Positions 48,827-61,366 of a stretch of DNA of 64,000 nucleotides are shown in pieces (the first letter of the stretch is position 1; the number at the start of each line of letters is the position of its first letter). The notes under the pieces are model-generated. The model saw only the letters and a program-made list of their open reading frames with translations. It ran no database searches and was not told the DNA's origin. The DNA lies in assembly GCF_016907515.1 (NCBI RefSeq), contig NZ_JAFBBY010000001.1:5394001-5458000 (forward strand). Direction: 5' to 3'. The translations under genes were made by a program, and so were the position numbers. This DNA is from Nocardioides nitrophenolicus. GTDB taxonomy: Bacteria > Actinomycetota > Actinomycetes > Propionibacteriales > Nocardioidaceae.

Positions 48827-49393
48827 ATGGCAACCACGAACGACCTCAAGAACGGCATGGTGCTGAACCTGGAGGGCCAGCTCTGGCAGGTGGTCGAGTT
48901 CCAGCACGTGAAGCCGGGCAAGGGACCCGCGTTCGTCCGTACCAAGCTCAAGCACGTCGAGTCGGGCAAGAACGTCGACAAGACCTTCAACGCCGGCACC
49001 AAGGTCGAGACCGCGACCGTCGACCGCCGCTCGTTCCAGTACCTCTACAACGACGGCACCAACTACGTCTTCATGGACGTGCAGGACTACGACCAGCTCG
49101 AGGTCGACCCCGCCATCGTCGGTGACGCCGCCGGCTTCCTCCTGGAGAACCAGGAGGTCATCCTGGCCACCAACGAGGGCCGCGTCCTGTTCATCGAGAT
49201 GCCCGCCTCGGTCGAGCTCGTCGTCTCCTACACCGAGCCCGGCGTCGTCGGCGACTCCGCCACCGGCCGCACCAAGCCCGCCACGCTCGAGACCGGCGCC
49301 GAGATCCAGGTCCCGCTGTTCATCGAGCAGGGCGAGAAGATCAAGGTCGACACCCGCGAGGGCGGCTCGTACCTCTCGCGCGTGAAGGGCTGA
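48827..49393 (+). CDS. efp: Elongation factor P
   Basis: 188 residues, full three-domain EF-P. The tip loop is KPGKGPAF, with the Lys that many bacteria modify; no modification enzyme gene is in the window. EF-P relieves ribosome stalling at consecutive prolines, relevant to the very proline-rich ATPase encoded at 51481. nusB follows 8 nt later. Confidence 0.97.
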   Translation: MATTNDLKNGMVLNLEGQLWQVVEFQHVKPGKGPAFVRTKLKHVESGKNVDKTFNAGTKVETATVDRRSFQYLYNDGTNYVFMDVQDYDQLEVDPAIVGDAAGFLLENQEVILATNEGRVLFIEMPASVELVVSYTEPGVVGDSATGRTKPATLETGAEIQVPLFIEQGEKIKVDTREGGSYLSRVKG

Positions 49394-49401
49394 GCACCCT
49401 C

Positions 49402-49809
49402 GTGGGAGCCCGGACCAAGGCCCGCAAGCGCGCCCTCGACGTCCTGTACGCCGCCGACCTGCGCGGCGAGACGGGCGTCGAGGCGCTGGAGCGGACCATC
49501 GCCGAGGGCGAGCCCCCGGCCAACCCGTACACCTCCGAGCTGGTGCGCGGCGTCAGCGAGCGCCGCGAGCGGATCGACGAGGTGCTCGCGGAGTTCTCCA
49601 CCGACTGGAGCCTGGCCCGGATGCCCGCCGTCGACCGCAACGTGCTCCGGATCGGGGTGTGGGAGCTGCTGTGGGCCGACGACGTCCCCGACACGGTGGC
49701 GGTGACCGAGGCGATGGGGCTGGTCCGCGAGCTGTCCACCGACGACTCCCCGGCGTTCGTCAACGGGGTGCTCGGAGCGATCCAGCGGAAGAAGGGGACG
49801 CTCGTCTGA
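49402..49809 (+). CDS. nusB: Transcription antitermination factor NusB
   Basis: 135 residues, GTG start. All-helical NusB fold with ARKRALDVLYAADLR at the start and RNVLRIGVWELLWADDVPDTVAVTEAM in the second half. It joins NusE (S10) in rRNA antitermination. efp-nusB is a conserved pair. Confidence 0.94.
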   Translation: MGARTKARKRALDVLYAADLRGETGVEALERTIAEGEPPANPYTSELVRGVSERRERIDEVLAEFSTDWSLARMPAVDRNVLRIGVWELLWADDVPDTVAVTEAMGLVRELSTDDSPAFVNGVLGAIQRKKGTLV

Positions 49810-49847
49810 GCGGTGGTCCGGGCGGCTGGTCTGACCAGTTGACCAGT

Positions 49848-49869
49848 TGCGGTTTGGGACCAAAACGCG
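49848..49869. repeat. Partial copy of the TGCGGTTTGG palindrome family
   Basis: TGCGGTTTGGGACCAAAACGCG is an imperfect version of the perfect palindromes at 52681 and 52722. It follows a GACCAGTT tandem duplication (about 49833-49848). The remaining gap to 50048 has no gene. Confidence 0.6.
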
Positions 49870-50048
49870 ACGATTCGGGCCTCCTCCCCGCGGTCTCTGC
49901 CCAATTGGTACCGGTTCCACGCCAGCGGGAGCACCCGGCCCCCGCCAGCCTGACGTACGCCGAGCGAGCGGGGTGCCGGGCGCGACCACCCACGCCGCGC
50001 CCTGGCACCAGGCTGGTCTGACGACCACCGCCGTGCCACTGTGGCTCC

Positions 50049-51428
50049 ATGCCGGAGCCGCTGGAAGCAGACGTCGTCGTGATCGGACTCGGACCCGGCG
50101 GCGAGCACCTCGCCGCGTCACTTGCGCGCGCCGGCCTCTCCGTGGTCGGGGTCGACCGGCGGCTGGTCGGCGGCGAGTGCCCGTACTTCGGGTGCATCCC
50201 GTCGAAGATGATGATCCGCGCCGCCGATGCGCTGGCCGAGGCGAGGCGGGTGGCCGTGCTGGCCGGCGGGGCCGAGGTGACGCCCGACTGGACGGTCGTC
50301 GCGGACCGGATCCGCGACGAGGCCACCGACGACTGGGACGACGAGGTCGCCGTCGAGCGGCTGGAGAAGGCCGGGGCGCGGTTCGTGCGCGGGCACGGCC
50401 GGTTGGCCGGCCCGGGGCGGGTCGTGGTCACGACCGACGACGGCGAGGTCACGGTGACGGCCCGGCGCGGGGTGGTGCTCAACACCGGCACCGAGCCCGC
50501 GGTGCCGCCGATCGAGGGGCTCGCCGACACGCCGTACTGGACCAACCGCGACGCCGTGCGCCTCCGCGAGCTGCCGTCCAGCCTCGTGGTGCTCGGCGGG
50601 GGTGCGATCGGGTGCGAGCTGGCGCAGGCGTTCTCGCGGTTCGGGGTCGAGGTCACGGTCGTGGAGGCGGGGGAGCGGATCCTCGGTCCCGAGGAGCCGG
50701 AGGCCAGCGGTGTCGTGGCCGCCGCACTCGACGCCGAGGGGATCGCCGTCCGGGCCGGCGTCGGGGTGACCGCGGTCAGCCACGACGGCGCGTTCGGCAT
50801 CACCCTCGCCGACGGTACGACGATCGGCGCCCAGGCGCTGCTGGTCGCCGCGGGCCGTCGTACCAACCTCGGCGACATCGGCCTCGACACGCTGGGCTTC
50901 GACGACGGGGTGCGGGCGATCGAGGTGGACGAGCGGATGCGGGTCGCGGGCGTCGACGGGCTGTGGGCGATCGGCGACATCACCGGGAAGGGCGCGTTCA
51001 CCCACATGTCGATGTACCAGGCGAACGTCGCGCTGCGCGACCTCACCGGCGAGGACGGGCCCTGGGCCGACTACCGCGCGGTGTCGCGGGCCACGTTCAC
51101 CGATCCCGAAGTGGGCTCGGTCGGTCTCACCGAGGACCAGGCCCGCCGGTCCGGGATCCGGGTCGGCGTCGGGACGACCGCGCTGCCGGAGTCCAGCCGC
51201 GGCTGGCTGCACAAGGCCGGCAACGACGGCCTGATCAAGGTCGTGGTCGACCTCGACCGCGGCGTCCTCGTCGGTGCGACCGCGGTCGGACCGGCCGGCG
51301 GCGAGATCATCGGCATGCTGGTGACCGCGGTCCATGCCGAGGTGCCGCTCACGACCCTGCGCGGCATGCACTTCGCGTACCCGACCTTCCATCGTGCGAT
51401 CGAGACCGCCCTCTCCGCCGTGTCCTGA
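50049..51428 (+). CDS. FAD-dependent pyridine nucleotide-disulfide oxidoreductase
   Basis: 459 residues. FAD-binding VIGLGPGGEHLA, the redox-active disulfide GGECPYFGCIPSK (Cys pair as in lipoamide dehydrogenase, but CPYFGC rather than CLNVGC), NAD(P)-binding VLGGGAIGCELAQ, and the dimerisation domain. The catalytic C-terminal His is in YPTFHRAIE rather than the usual HPTLSE. It is thus a class I disulfide reductase with an unusual active-site surround; the substrate (lipoamide, mercury, mycothione or another disulfide) cannot be named. It stands alone, with no dehydrogenase subunit gene nearby. Confidence 0.85.
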   Translation: MPEPLEADVVVIGLGPGGEHLAASLARAGLSVVGVDRRLVGGECPYFGCIPSKMMIRAADALAEARRVAVLAGGAEVTPDWTVVADRIRDEATDDWDDEVAVERLEKAGARFVRGHGRLAGPGRVVVTTDDGEVTVTARRGVVLNTGTEPAVPPIEGLADTPYWTNRDAVRLRELPSSLVVLGGGAIGCELAQAFSRFGVEVTVVEAGERILGPEEPEASGVVAAALDAEGIAVRAGVGVTAVSHDGAFGITLADGTTIGAQALLVAAGRRTNLGDIGLDTLGFDDGVRAIEVDERMRVAGVDGLWAIGDITGKGAFTHMSMYQANVALRDLTGEDGPWADYRAVSRATFTDPEVGSVGLTEDQARRSGIRVGVGTTALPESSRGWLHKAGNDGLIKVVVDLDRGVLVGATAVGPAGGEIIGMLVTAVHAEVPLTTLRGMHFAYPTFHRAIETALSAVS

Positions 51429-51441
51429 GGTGGAGCCGGGG

Positions 51442-51447
51442 TAGGTT
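51442..51447 (+). promoter_or_regulatory. -10 box (TAGGTT) for the ParA-like gene
   Basis: TAGGTT precedes the GTG at 51481 by 33 nt, with a good GGAGGT site in the leader. Confidence 0.4.
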
Positions 51448-51480
51448 GGCCGACGACCGCTGCCTATCTCGGAGGTACAC

Positions 51481-52656
51481 GTGAGTCATTCCTCGACCGA
51501 CCCCGTGACCGATCACCTGGCCGACCCACTGACCGACCCGATCGGGCCGCCGCCCCCGGCCGCTCCGGTTCCGCCGCCACCCCCGGTGGGTGGGCCGCCG
51601 GTGGGTCCGCCGCCGTCGAGCCCGCCGTCGAGCCCGCCGGCGAGCCCGCCGCCCGGTCAACCGCCGAGCCTGCCGCCGACCCCACCGCCCGCCGTACCCG
51701 AGGCCGTCGAGCCACGCCGCTTCATGACCGCGACCGACTTCCTCGACCGACGCGACAGTGAGGCGACCCTCGGCCCGGCGACGTGGGGCTGGCGCGGTCG
51801 CGTACGCCGCTGGTCCGGCGGGCTGATCAGCCCGGCGATGGGCGCCGCCGAGCGGTCCTACGAGGCCGACCGGACCGCGATCCAGCGGGACTTCGACGGT
51901 CCGCGCACGATCGCCTTCGTGAACCCGAAGGGCGGCGCGGCCAAGACGACCGGTGTGCTGGCCGCGGGCCACACCTTCGGCACCGTGCGCGGCGGCGGGG
52001 TGATCGCGTGGGACAACAACGAGACGCGAGGCACCCTCGGGATCCGCGGCACGCGGAGTGCCCACCGCAACACCACCCGCGAGCTGCTCGAGAACCTCGG
52101 GCGGTTCACCGACGGCCACCAGTCCCGGATCGGCGACCTCGGCGCCTTCGTCCGCTCCCAGGGCGATGCGCACTTCGACGTCCTCGCCTCCGACGAGCGC
52201 CCCGACGTCACCGGCGTCATCCACGCCGGCGACTTCGCCCAGGTGCACGCCCTGCTCGAGCGGTTCTACCGGCTGCTCCTGATCGACACCGGCAACAACC
52301 TGCGCGCCGAGAACTGGCTCGCCGCCGCGGACGCCGCCGACCTCCTCGTCGTGACCAGCACGGTCCGCGAGGACACCGGCTACAGCGGCCTGTGGATGCT
52401 CGACGCGCTCCAGGACGCCGGTCACGAGAACCTCAAGTACAGGACCATCACCGTCCTCTCCGACCCGAGCCCGAAGGTCGACGAGGCGCTCGCGCGCGAC
52501 CTCACGCAGGTCTACGAGCAGCGTACCCGCGGGGTCTACCGGGTGCCCTACGACCCGGCGTTGGTCTCGGGCTCCGTTGTGCCCTACGCACAATTGTCCA
52601 CAGGCACCCGGCGGTCGTGGCTGCGGGCCTGTGCCGCGATGGCGACGGCGCTGTAG
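51481..52656 (+). CDS. Proline-rich ParA/MinD-like ATPase
   Basis: 391 residues. The first ~75 residues are a disordered Pro/Ser tract ([17 protein letters not shown]). The ATPase domain begins near 140 with the deviant Walker [11 protein letters not shown], then [11 protein letters not shown] and LLIDTGNN as Walker B-like. The layout recalls the EspI-type ATPases of mycobacterial type VII secretion and the ParA-like proteins of other actinobacteria. No ParB, parS or secretion genes are nearby, so the partner is unknown. Proline runs should make translation depend on EF-P. Confidence 0.78.
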   Translation: MSHSSTDPVTDHLADPLTDPIGPPPPAAPVPPPPPVGGPPVGPPPSSPPSSPPASPPPGQPPSLPPTPPPAVPEAVEPRRFMTATDFLDRRDSEATLGPATWGWRGRVRRWSGGLISPAMGAAERSYEADRTAIQRDFDGPRTIAFVNPKGGAAKTTGVLAAGHTFGTVRGGGVIAWDNNETRGTLGIRGTRSAHRNTTRELLENLGRFTDGHQSRIGDLGAFVRSQGDAHFDVLASDERPDVTGVIHAGDFAQVHALLERFYRLLLIDTGNNLRAENWLAAADAADLLVVTSTVREDTGYSGLWMLDALQDAGHENLKYRTITVLSDPSPKVDEALARDLTQVYEQRTRGVYRVPYDPALVSGSVVPYAQLSTGTRRSWLRACAAMATAL

Positions 52657-52680
52657 GTCCGCTCGCCGGCGGTCTCGGGT

Positions 52681-52743
52681 TGCGGTTTGGTCCCAAACCG
52701 CAGGTTCAGGACCCCGATCTGTGCGGTTTGGGACCAAACCGCA
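52681..52743. repeat. Paired TGCGGTTTGG palindromes
   Basis: Two perfect 10+2+10 bp palindromes, 52681-52702 (spacer TC) and 52722-52743 (spacer GA), are inverted copies of each other, 19 bp apart. They lie 25 bp after the ATPase gene. They can form single or nested hairpins and may serve as a terminator or protein-binding sites. Confidence 0.85.
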
Positions 52744-52830
52744 ACGTCGATGACCACCGGACCCCGGATCGACACCCCGACACCGGGTACCTCCCGCGAG
52801 TCAGCAGACCGACGACGAGAGGAGCCCGGG

Positions 52831-53001
52831 ATGGGTCTCGACGACAAGCTGAGCAACAAGGCCGAGGAGATGACCGGCAAGGCCAAGGAGGCCGTCGGGA
52901 AGGCCACGGACGACGAGGACCTCGAGAACGAGGGCAAGGTCGACAAGGCCAAGGGCAACCTGAAGCAGGCCGGCGAGAAGGTGAAGGACGCCTTCAAGTA
53001 G
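52831..53001 (+). CDS. CsbD-family stress protein
   Basis: 56 residues from the ATG at 52831 with GAGAGGAG upstream. [20 protein letters not shown], then [21 protein letters not shown] is the CsbD pattern, hydrophilic and helical. Family members are induced by general stress, but the molecular role is unknown. Confidence 0.9.
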   Translation: MGLDDKLSNKAEEMTGKAKEAVGKATDDEDLENEGKVDKAKGNLKQAGEKVKDAFK

Positions 53002-53024
53002 GCGGCCGAACGCTCAGACGACCG

Positions 53025-53062
53025 ACCGGGCCCGGCGTGGTGCGAGCCACGCCGGGTCCGGT
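53025..53062 (+). terminator. Hairpin terminator after the CsbD gene
   Basis: A 16-bp stem (53025-53040 with 53047-53062, one G-T pair) and a 6-nt loop, 23 nt after the stop. It insulates the pyr promoter. Confidence 0.75.
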
Positions 53063-53086
53063 TCGCGTCCGCGGCGGCTCGGTCTG

Positions 53087-53092
53087 TAAAGT
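53087..53092 (+). promoter_or_regulatory. Probable -10 box (TAAAGT) of the pyr operon
   Basis: TGTAAAGT resembles an extended -10. Transcription would start near 53099, giving a leader of about 55 nt that contains the PyrR-binding motif. Confidence 0.45.
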
Positions 53093-53112
53093 CGGCCCCG
53101 CAACATCCTTTA

Positions 53113-53143
53113 ACGAGCCGTCCCGTGAGGCGGAGAAGGAGGT
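53113..53143 (+). promoter_or_regulatory. PyrR-binding RNA overlapping the pyrR ribosome-binding site
   Basis: TCCCGTGAGGC (53121-53131), flanked by short CCG/CGG arms, matches the PyrR-binding loop TCCNGNGAGGY known from Bacillus. The GGAGAAGGAGG directly after it is the ribosome-binding site. In mycobacteria PyrR represses translation this way rather than by attenuation, and here too there is no terminator hairpin before the gene. Confidence 0.75.
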
Positions 53144-53153
53144 TCCGTCAGTC

Positions 53154-53714
53154 TTGCCTGCACCGCAGACTCCGGAGGCGCCCGCGAGCACGGGCCGCGT
53201 CGTTCTCGACGCCGGCGACATCAGCCGGGCGCTGATCCGTATTTCCCACGAGATCCTCGAGCGCAACAAGGGCGCCGAGGATCTTCTGCTTCTCGGCCTC
53301 CACACGCGCGGGGTCCCGCTCGCGCGCCGGCTGGCCGCCAACATAGCCGACGTCGAGGGTACGACGGTCGCCACCGGCGAGCTCGACGTCACCATGTACC
53401 GCGACGACCTGCGCTCGAACCCGACTCGCGCGCCGCACCGCACCCAGGTGCCGGCCGGGGGGATCGACGGGAAGACCGTGGTGCTGGTCGACGACGTGCT
53501 CTACAGCGGGCGCACCATCCGGGCGGCGCTCGACGCGCTGTCGGACCTGGGCCGCCCGGCGGTCGTCCGGCTGGCGGTGCTGGTCGACCGCGGCCACCGG
53601 GAGCTCCCGATCCGCGCCGACCACGTGGGCAAGAACCTGCCGACCGCGCGGAGCGAGCGGGTGAGCCTGCGCCTGGTCGAGACCGACGGCGAGGACGAGG
53701 TGCGGATCAAGTGA
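53154..53714 (+). CDS. pyrR: Bifunctional pyr operon RNA-binding regulator/uracil phosphoribosyltransferase
   Basis: 186 residues from a TTG at 53154, the only start codon close to the AGAAGGAGG site. The PRPP-binding loop [14 protein letters not shown] is intact, so UPRTase activity is possible; basic residues around [18 protein letters not shown] form the RNA-binding face. Binding UMP, PyrR clamps its own leader and lowers the operon. The end overlaps pyrB by 4 nt. Confidence 0.95.
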   Translation: MPAPQTPEAPASTGRVVLDAGDISRALIRISHEILERNKGAEDLLLLGLHTRGVPLARRLAANIADVEGTTVATGELDVTMYRDDLRSNPTRAPHRTQVPAGGIDGKTVVLVDDVLYSGRTIRAALDALSDLGRPAVVRLAVLVDRGHRELPIRADHVGKNLPTARSERVSLRLVETDGEDEVRIK

Positions 53715-54646
53715 ACAAGCACCTCCTCAGCATCGACGACCTGACGACCGACGACATCGAGCAGGTGTTCACCACCGCGGCGGAGATGCACGACGTGCAG
53801 CGCCGCGAGGTGAAGAAGCTGCCCGCGCTGCGCGGCCGCACGGTCATCAACCTGTTCTTCGAGGACTCCACCCGCACCCGGTCCAGCTTCGAGATCGCCG
53901 GCAAGTGGCTCTCGGCCGACGTGATCAACCTGTCCGCCAAGGGCAGCAGCGCGAGCAAGGGGGAGTCGCTGCGCGACACCGTGCTCACGGTGACCGCGAT
54001 GGGCATCGACGGGCTGGTCGTGCGCCACGGCGCGAGCGGCGCGGCCGAGCAGATCAGCCGGTGGATCGACGTACCCGTCATCAACGCCGGCGACGGCACC
54101 CACGAGCACCCCACCCAGGCGCTGCTCGACGGCTACACCCTCACCCGCCGGCTCGGCACGCTCGAGGGCAAGCACGTCGCGATCGTCGGCGACCTGACCC
54201 ACAGCCGGGTGTTCCGCTCCAACGTCAAGAGCCTCACCAAGCTCGGCGCCACGGTCACCGCGGTGGCCCCGCCGACGCTGATGCCGTCCGGGGTCACCGC
54301 GTGGTCCGAGGCCGCCGGCTTCGCGACCAGCTACGACCTCGACGAGGTGCTTCCCCAGGCTGACGCCGTGATGATGCTCCGCGTCCAGCGCGAGCGGATG
54401 AGCGGCGGCTTCTTCCCGACCGCGCGCGAGTACACCGTCGGCTACGGCCTCACCCGTGACCGGCTCGCCGGGCTGAAGCCCGGTACGCCGATCCTGCACC
54501 CCGGCCCGATGAACCGTGGCCTGGAGATCTCCGCGGACGCCGCCGACGCGATCGACTCGGTCGTCCTCGACCAGGTCTCCGCGGGCGTCGCCGTCCGCAT
54601 GTCCGTGCTCTACCACCTGCTCGCCGGCGAGGAGACCTCCGCATGA
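53711..54646 (+). CDS. pyrB: Aspartate carbamoyltransferase, catalytic subunit
   Basis: 311 residues, GTG start. [14 protein letters not shown] is the carbamoyl-phosphate site, [10 protein letters not shown] the catalytic 80s loop, [11 protein letters not shown] and the HPGPMNRG segment bind aspartate. No regulatory subunit (pyrI) is present, as usual in this lineage. Overlaps pyrR and pyrC by 4 nt. Confidence 0.98.
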   Translation: MNKHLLSIDDLTTDDIEQVFTTAAEMHDVQRREVKKLPALRGRTVINLFFEDSTRTRSSFEIAGKWLSADVINLSAKGSSASKGESLRDTVLTVTAMGIDGLVVRHGASGAAEQISRWIDVPVINAGDGTHEHPTQALLDGYTLTRRLGTLEGKHVAIVGDLTHSRVFRSNVKSLTKLGATVTAVAPPTLMPSGVTAWSEAAGFATSYDLDEVLPQADAVMMLRVQRERMSGGFFPTAREYTVGYGLTRDRLAGLKPGTPILHPGPMNRGLEISADAADAIDSVVLDQVSAGVAVRMSVLYHLLAGEETSA

Positions 54647-55926
54647 GCACCCTGATCAAGGGCGCCACCCTGCCCGACGGTACGACGAGCGACGTGCTCG
54701 TCGACGACGGCGTCATCACCGAGATCGGCTCGGTCGAGGTGAAGGCCGACGCCACGATCGACGCCGCCGGTCTGCGCCTGCTGCCCGGCCTCGTCGACCT
54801 CCACACCCACCTGCGCGAGCCCGGCCGCGAGGACGCCGAGACGGTGCTCACCGGCTCTCGCGCCGCCGCGGTGGGCGGCTTCACCGCCGTCCTCGCGATG
54901 GCCAACACCAGTCCGGTGACCGACACCGCCGAGGCGGCTGAGCGGGTCCACGACCTCGGTCGCCAGGCCGGCCTGGTCGACGTCCAGCCGGTCGGCGCGG
55001 TCACCAAGGGCCTCGCGGGCGAGGAGCTCGCCGAGCTGGGCCTGATGGCGCGCAGCCGGGCCAGGGTCCGGGTGTTCTCCGACGACGGCAGGTGCGTCCA
55101 CGACCCGCGCGTCATGCGCCGGGCGCTGGAGTACGTCAAGGCGTTCGGCGGCGTGGTCAGCCAGCACAGCCAGGACCCGGCGCTCGCCGGCCCGACGGCG
55201 TGCTGCCACGAGGGCGAGCTCTCCGGACAGCTCGGCCTGCCCGGCTGGCCCGGCGTCGCCGAGGAGGTCATCGTCGCCCGCGACGTGATGCTCGCCCGCC
55301 ACACCGGCAGCCGGGTCCACGTCGCCCACGTGTCGACCGCGGGCAGCGTCGAGGTGATCCGCTGGGCCAAGGCGCAGGGGATCGGCGTGACCGCGGAGGT
55401 CACCCCGCACCACCTGCTGCTCACCACCGACCTGCTCACCGGCTACGACCCGACGTTCAAGGTCAACCCGCCGCTGCGCCCCGACGAGGACGTCCGCGCG
55501 CTGCGCGAGGCGCTCGCCGACGGCACCATCGACGCGGTCGCCACCGACCACGCCCCCCACGCGCGCCACGACAAGGAGCACGCCTTCGTCGACGCGGCGT
55601 TCGGCATGCTCGGCCTCGAGACCGCGCTGCCGGTCGTCACCACGGTGATGGTCGAGAACGGCCTGCTCGACTGGGCCGGCGTGGCCCGGGTGATGAGCGC
55701 CAACCCGGCCGCGATCGCCGGCCTGGAGGGCCACGGCCGGCCGATCGCGGTCGGTGAGCCCGCCAACCTCACCCTGGTCGACCCGGCCGCGCAGGTCGTC
55801 GTCGACCGCGCCGCCAGCGTCTCGCTGAGCCGCAACAACCCCTGGCACGACCGCAAGCTGACCGGAAAGGTGATCGCCACGCTGCTGCGCGGCACGCCGA
55901 CCGTCCTGGAAGGAGCGCTCGCATGA
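54643..55926 (+). CDS. pyrC: Dihydroorotase
   Basis: 427 residues, class I type. Metal ligands in [12 protein letters not shown], the second His pair in HHLLLT and VAHVSTAG, and the catalytic Asp in ATDHAPH. It closes carbamoyl-aspartate to dihydroorotate. It overlaps carA by 4 nt directly; the extra gene that M. tuberculosis has between pyrC and carA (Rv1382) is missing. Confidence 0.97.
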   Translation: MSTLIKGATLPDGTTSDVLVDDGVITEIGSVEVKADATIDAAGLRLLPGLVDLHTHLREPGREDAETVLTGSRAAAVGGFTAVLAMANTSPVTDTAEAAERVHDLGRQAGLVDVQPVGAVTKGLAGEELAELGLMARSRARVRVFSDDGRCVHDPRVMRRALEYVKAFGGVVSQHSQDPALAGPTACCHEGELSGQLGLPGWPGVAEEVIVARDVMLARHTGSRVHVAHVSTAGSVEVIRWAKAQGIGVTAEVTPHHLLLTTDLLTGYDPTFKVNPPLRPDEDVRALREALADGTIDAVATDHAPHARHDKEHAFVDAAFGMLGLETALPVVTTVMVENGLLDWAGVARVMSANPAAIAGLEGHGRPIAVGEPANLTLVDPAAQVVVDRAASVSLSRNNPWHDRKLTGKVIATLLRGTPTVLEGALA

Positions 55927-57043
55927 GCACCCCCGCCCTGCTCGTCCTCGAGGACGGCCGTACGTTCCACGGCGAGGCCTACGGCGCCGAGGGTGAGACC
56001 TTCGGCGAGGCCGTCTTCAACACCGGCATGACCGGCTATCAGGAGACGCTGACCGACCCGTCGTACCACCGCCAGGTGGTCGTGATGACGGCGCCCCACA
56101 TCGGCAACACCGGCGTCAACGACGAGGACCCGGAGTCGAAGCGGATCTGGGTCGCCGGGTACGTCGTCCGCGAGCCCGCGCGGATCCCCAGCAACTGGCG
56201 CTCGCGCCGCAGCCTCGACGACGAGCTCAACGCCCAGGGCGTCGTCGGCATCTCCGGCATCGACACCCGCGCGCTGACCCGCCACCTGCGCGAGCGGGGT
56301 GCGATGCGGGTCGGCATCTCCACGGTCGAGACCGACCCGGAGGCCCTGCTCGCCAAGGTGAAGGCGTCCGCCGAGATGAGCGGAGCCAACCTGTCGGAGG
56401 CCGTCTCCACCAGCGCGGCGTACGTCGTGCCGGCCCAGGGGGAGCGGCGGTTCACCGTGGCCGCGCTCGACCTCGGCATCAAGGACATGACGCCCTACCG
56501 GATGAGCGAGCGCGGCATCGAGGTCCACGTGCTGCCCGCCACCGCGTCGATCGACGAGGTGCTGGCGGTCCAGCCGGACGGCCTGTTCTTCTCCAACGGC
56601 CCCGGTGACCCGGCCGCGACGACCGGCCAGGTCGAGCTGCTGCAGCAGGCGCTCGCCCGGGACCTGCCCTACTTCGGCATCTGCTTCGGCAACCAGCTGT
56701 TCGGGCGCGCGCTCGGCTTCGGCACCTACAAGCTGAAGTACGGCCACCGCGGGATCAACCAGCCGGTGATGGACCTGACCACCCGCAAGGTCGAGGTCAC
56801 CGCCCACAACCACGGGTTCGCGGTCGACGCCCCGCTCGATGCGCCCACCGAGACGCCCTACGGCACCGCCACGGTCAGCCACGTGTGCCTCAACGACGAC
56901 GTCGTCGAGGGCCTCGAGCTGCGCACCCCCGAGGGGAAGCTGAAGAGCTTCTCCGTCCAGTACCACCCGGAGGCCGCCGCCGGACCCCACGACGCGGCGT
57001 ACCTCTTCGACCGGTTCACCACGCTCCTGGAGGAGAACGCCTG

Positions 57044-57044
<1 letters not shown>
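55923..57044 (+). CDS. carA: Carbamoyl-phosphate synthase, small (glutaminase) subunit
   Basis: 373 residues. N-terminal CarA domain ([15 protein letters not shown]), then the class I glutaminase with the nucleophile Cys in FGICFGNQ and the [11 protein letters not shown]is/Glu pair. It passes ammonia through a tunnel to CarB. Overlaps carB by 1 nt. Confidence 0.97.
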
Positions 57045-60339
<3,295 letters not shown>

Positions 60340-60343
<4 letters not shown>

Positions 60344-61365
60344 GGCTCTACGACCGCCTGTTCGACCACGTCCTGGTCAAGCTGGACGCCGAGCGGGCGC
60401 ACCACCTGACCTACGACGCGCTGCGCGCCGGCGGCCCGCTGCTCTCCCGGGCACCGATCCCCGGCGTCGCGCCGGTGCGCACCATGGGCCTGACCTTCCC
60501 CAACCGGCTCGGCCTGGCGCCCGGCTTCGACAAGAACGCCCGGGTCTACGACCGGATGGGCGCCTTCGGCTTCGGCCACGTCGAGATCGGCACCGTCACC
60601 GCGCTGGCCCAGCCCGGCAACCCCCGGCCGCGGCTGTTCCGGCTCCCCGAGGACCGCGCCATCGTCAACCGGATGGGCTTCAACAACGACGGCGCCGTCG
60701 CCGTCGCGGCCCGCCTCGCGAAGCGCCGGCGCCGGACCGGCGGCCTGGTCCTCGGCGTCAACATCGGCAAGTCCAAGGTCGTCCCCGACGACGACCAGGC
60801 CGCCGTCGAGGCCGACTACGAGACCTCGACCCGGCTGCTCGCGCCGCACGCCGACTACCTCGTGGTCAACGTCAGCTCGCCCAACACGCCGGGCCTGCGC
60901 AACCTGCAGGCCGTCGAGAAGCTCGCACCGCTGCTGGCCCACGTCCGTCGTACGGCCGACCAGGTCACGTCCGCACCGCTGCCGCTGCTGGTGAAGATCG
61001 CCCCCGACCTGTCCGACGACGACGTGCTCGCCGTCGCCGACCTGGCGCTCGACCTCGGCCTCGCCGGGATCATCGCGACCAACACCACGATCTCGCGCGA
61101 GGGGCTGCGCACCCCCGCCGCGAAGGTCGAGGAGATCGGCGCCGGTGGCCTGTCGGGAGCGCCGCTCACCGAACGCTCGACCGCGGTGCTGCGGCTGTTG
61201 CGCGAGCGGGTCGGGCCGGAGCTCACGCTGATCGGCGTCGGCGGGATCACGACGCCCCAGCAGGCCCGCGACCGGGTCGCCGCGGGGGCCGATCTCGTGC
61301 AGGCCTACAGCGCGCTCGTCTACGGTGGCCCGATGTGGCCGCGACAGATCCTCCAGGCGCTGTGA
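60340..61365 (+). CDS. pyrD: Dihydroorotate dehydrogenase, class 2 (quinone)
   Basis: 341 residues. The N-terminal helical extension ([26 protein letters not shown]) is the membrane-associated part of class 2 enzymes. FMN-binding [13 protein letters not shown], the catalytic Ser in [11 protein letters not shown] and the C-terminal [10 protein letters not shown] follow. It passes electrons to the quinone pool. One nucleotide separates its stop from the next gene. Confidence 0.96.
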
Positions 61366-61366
61366 G

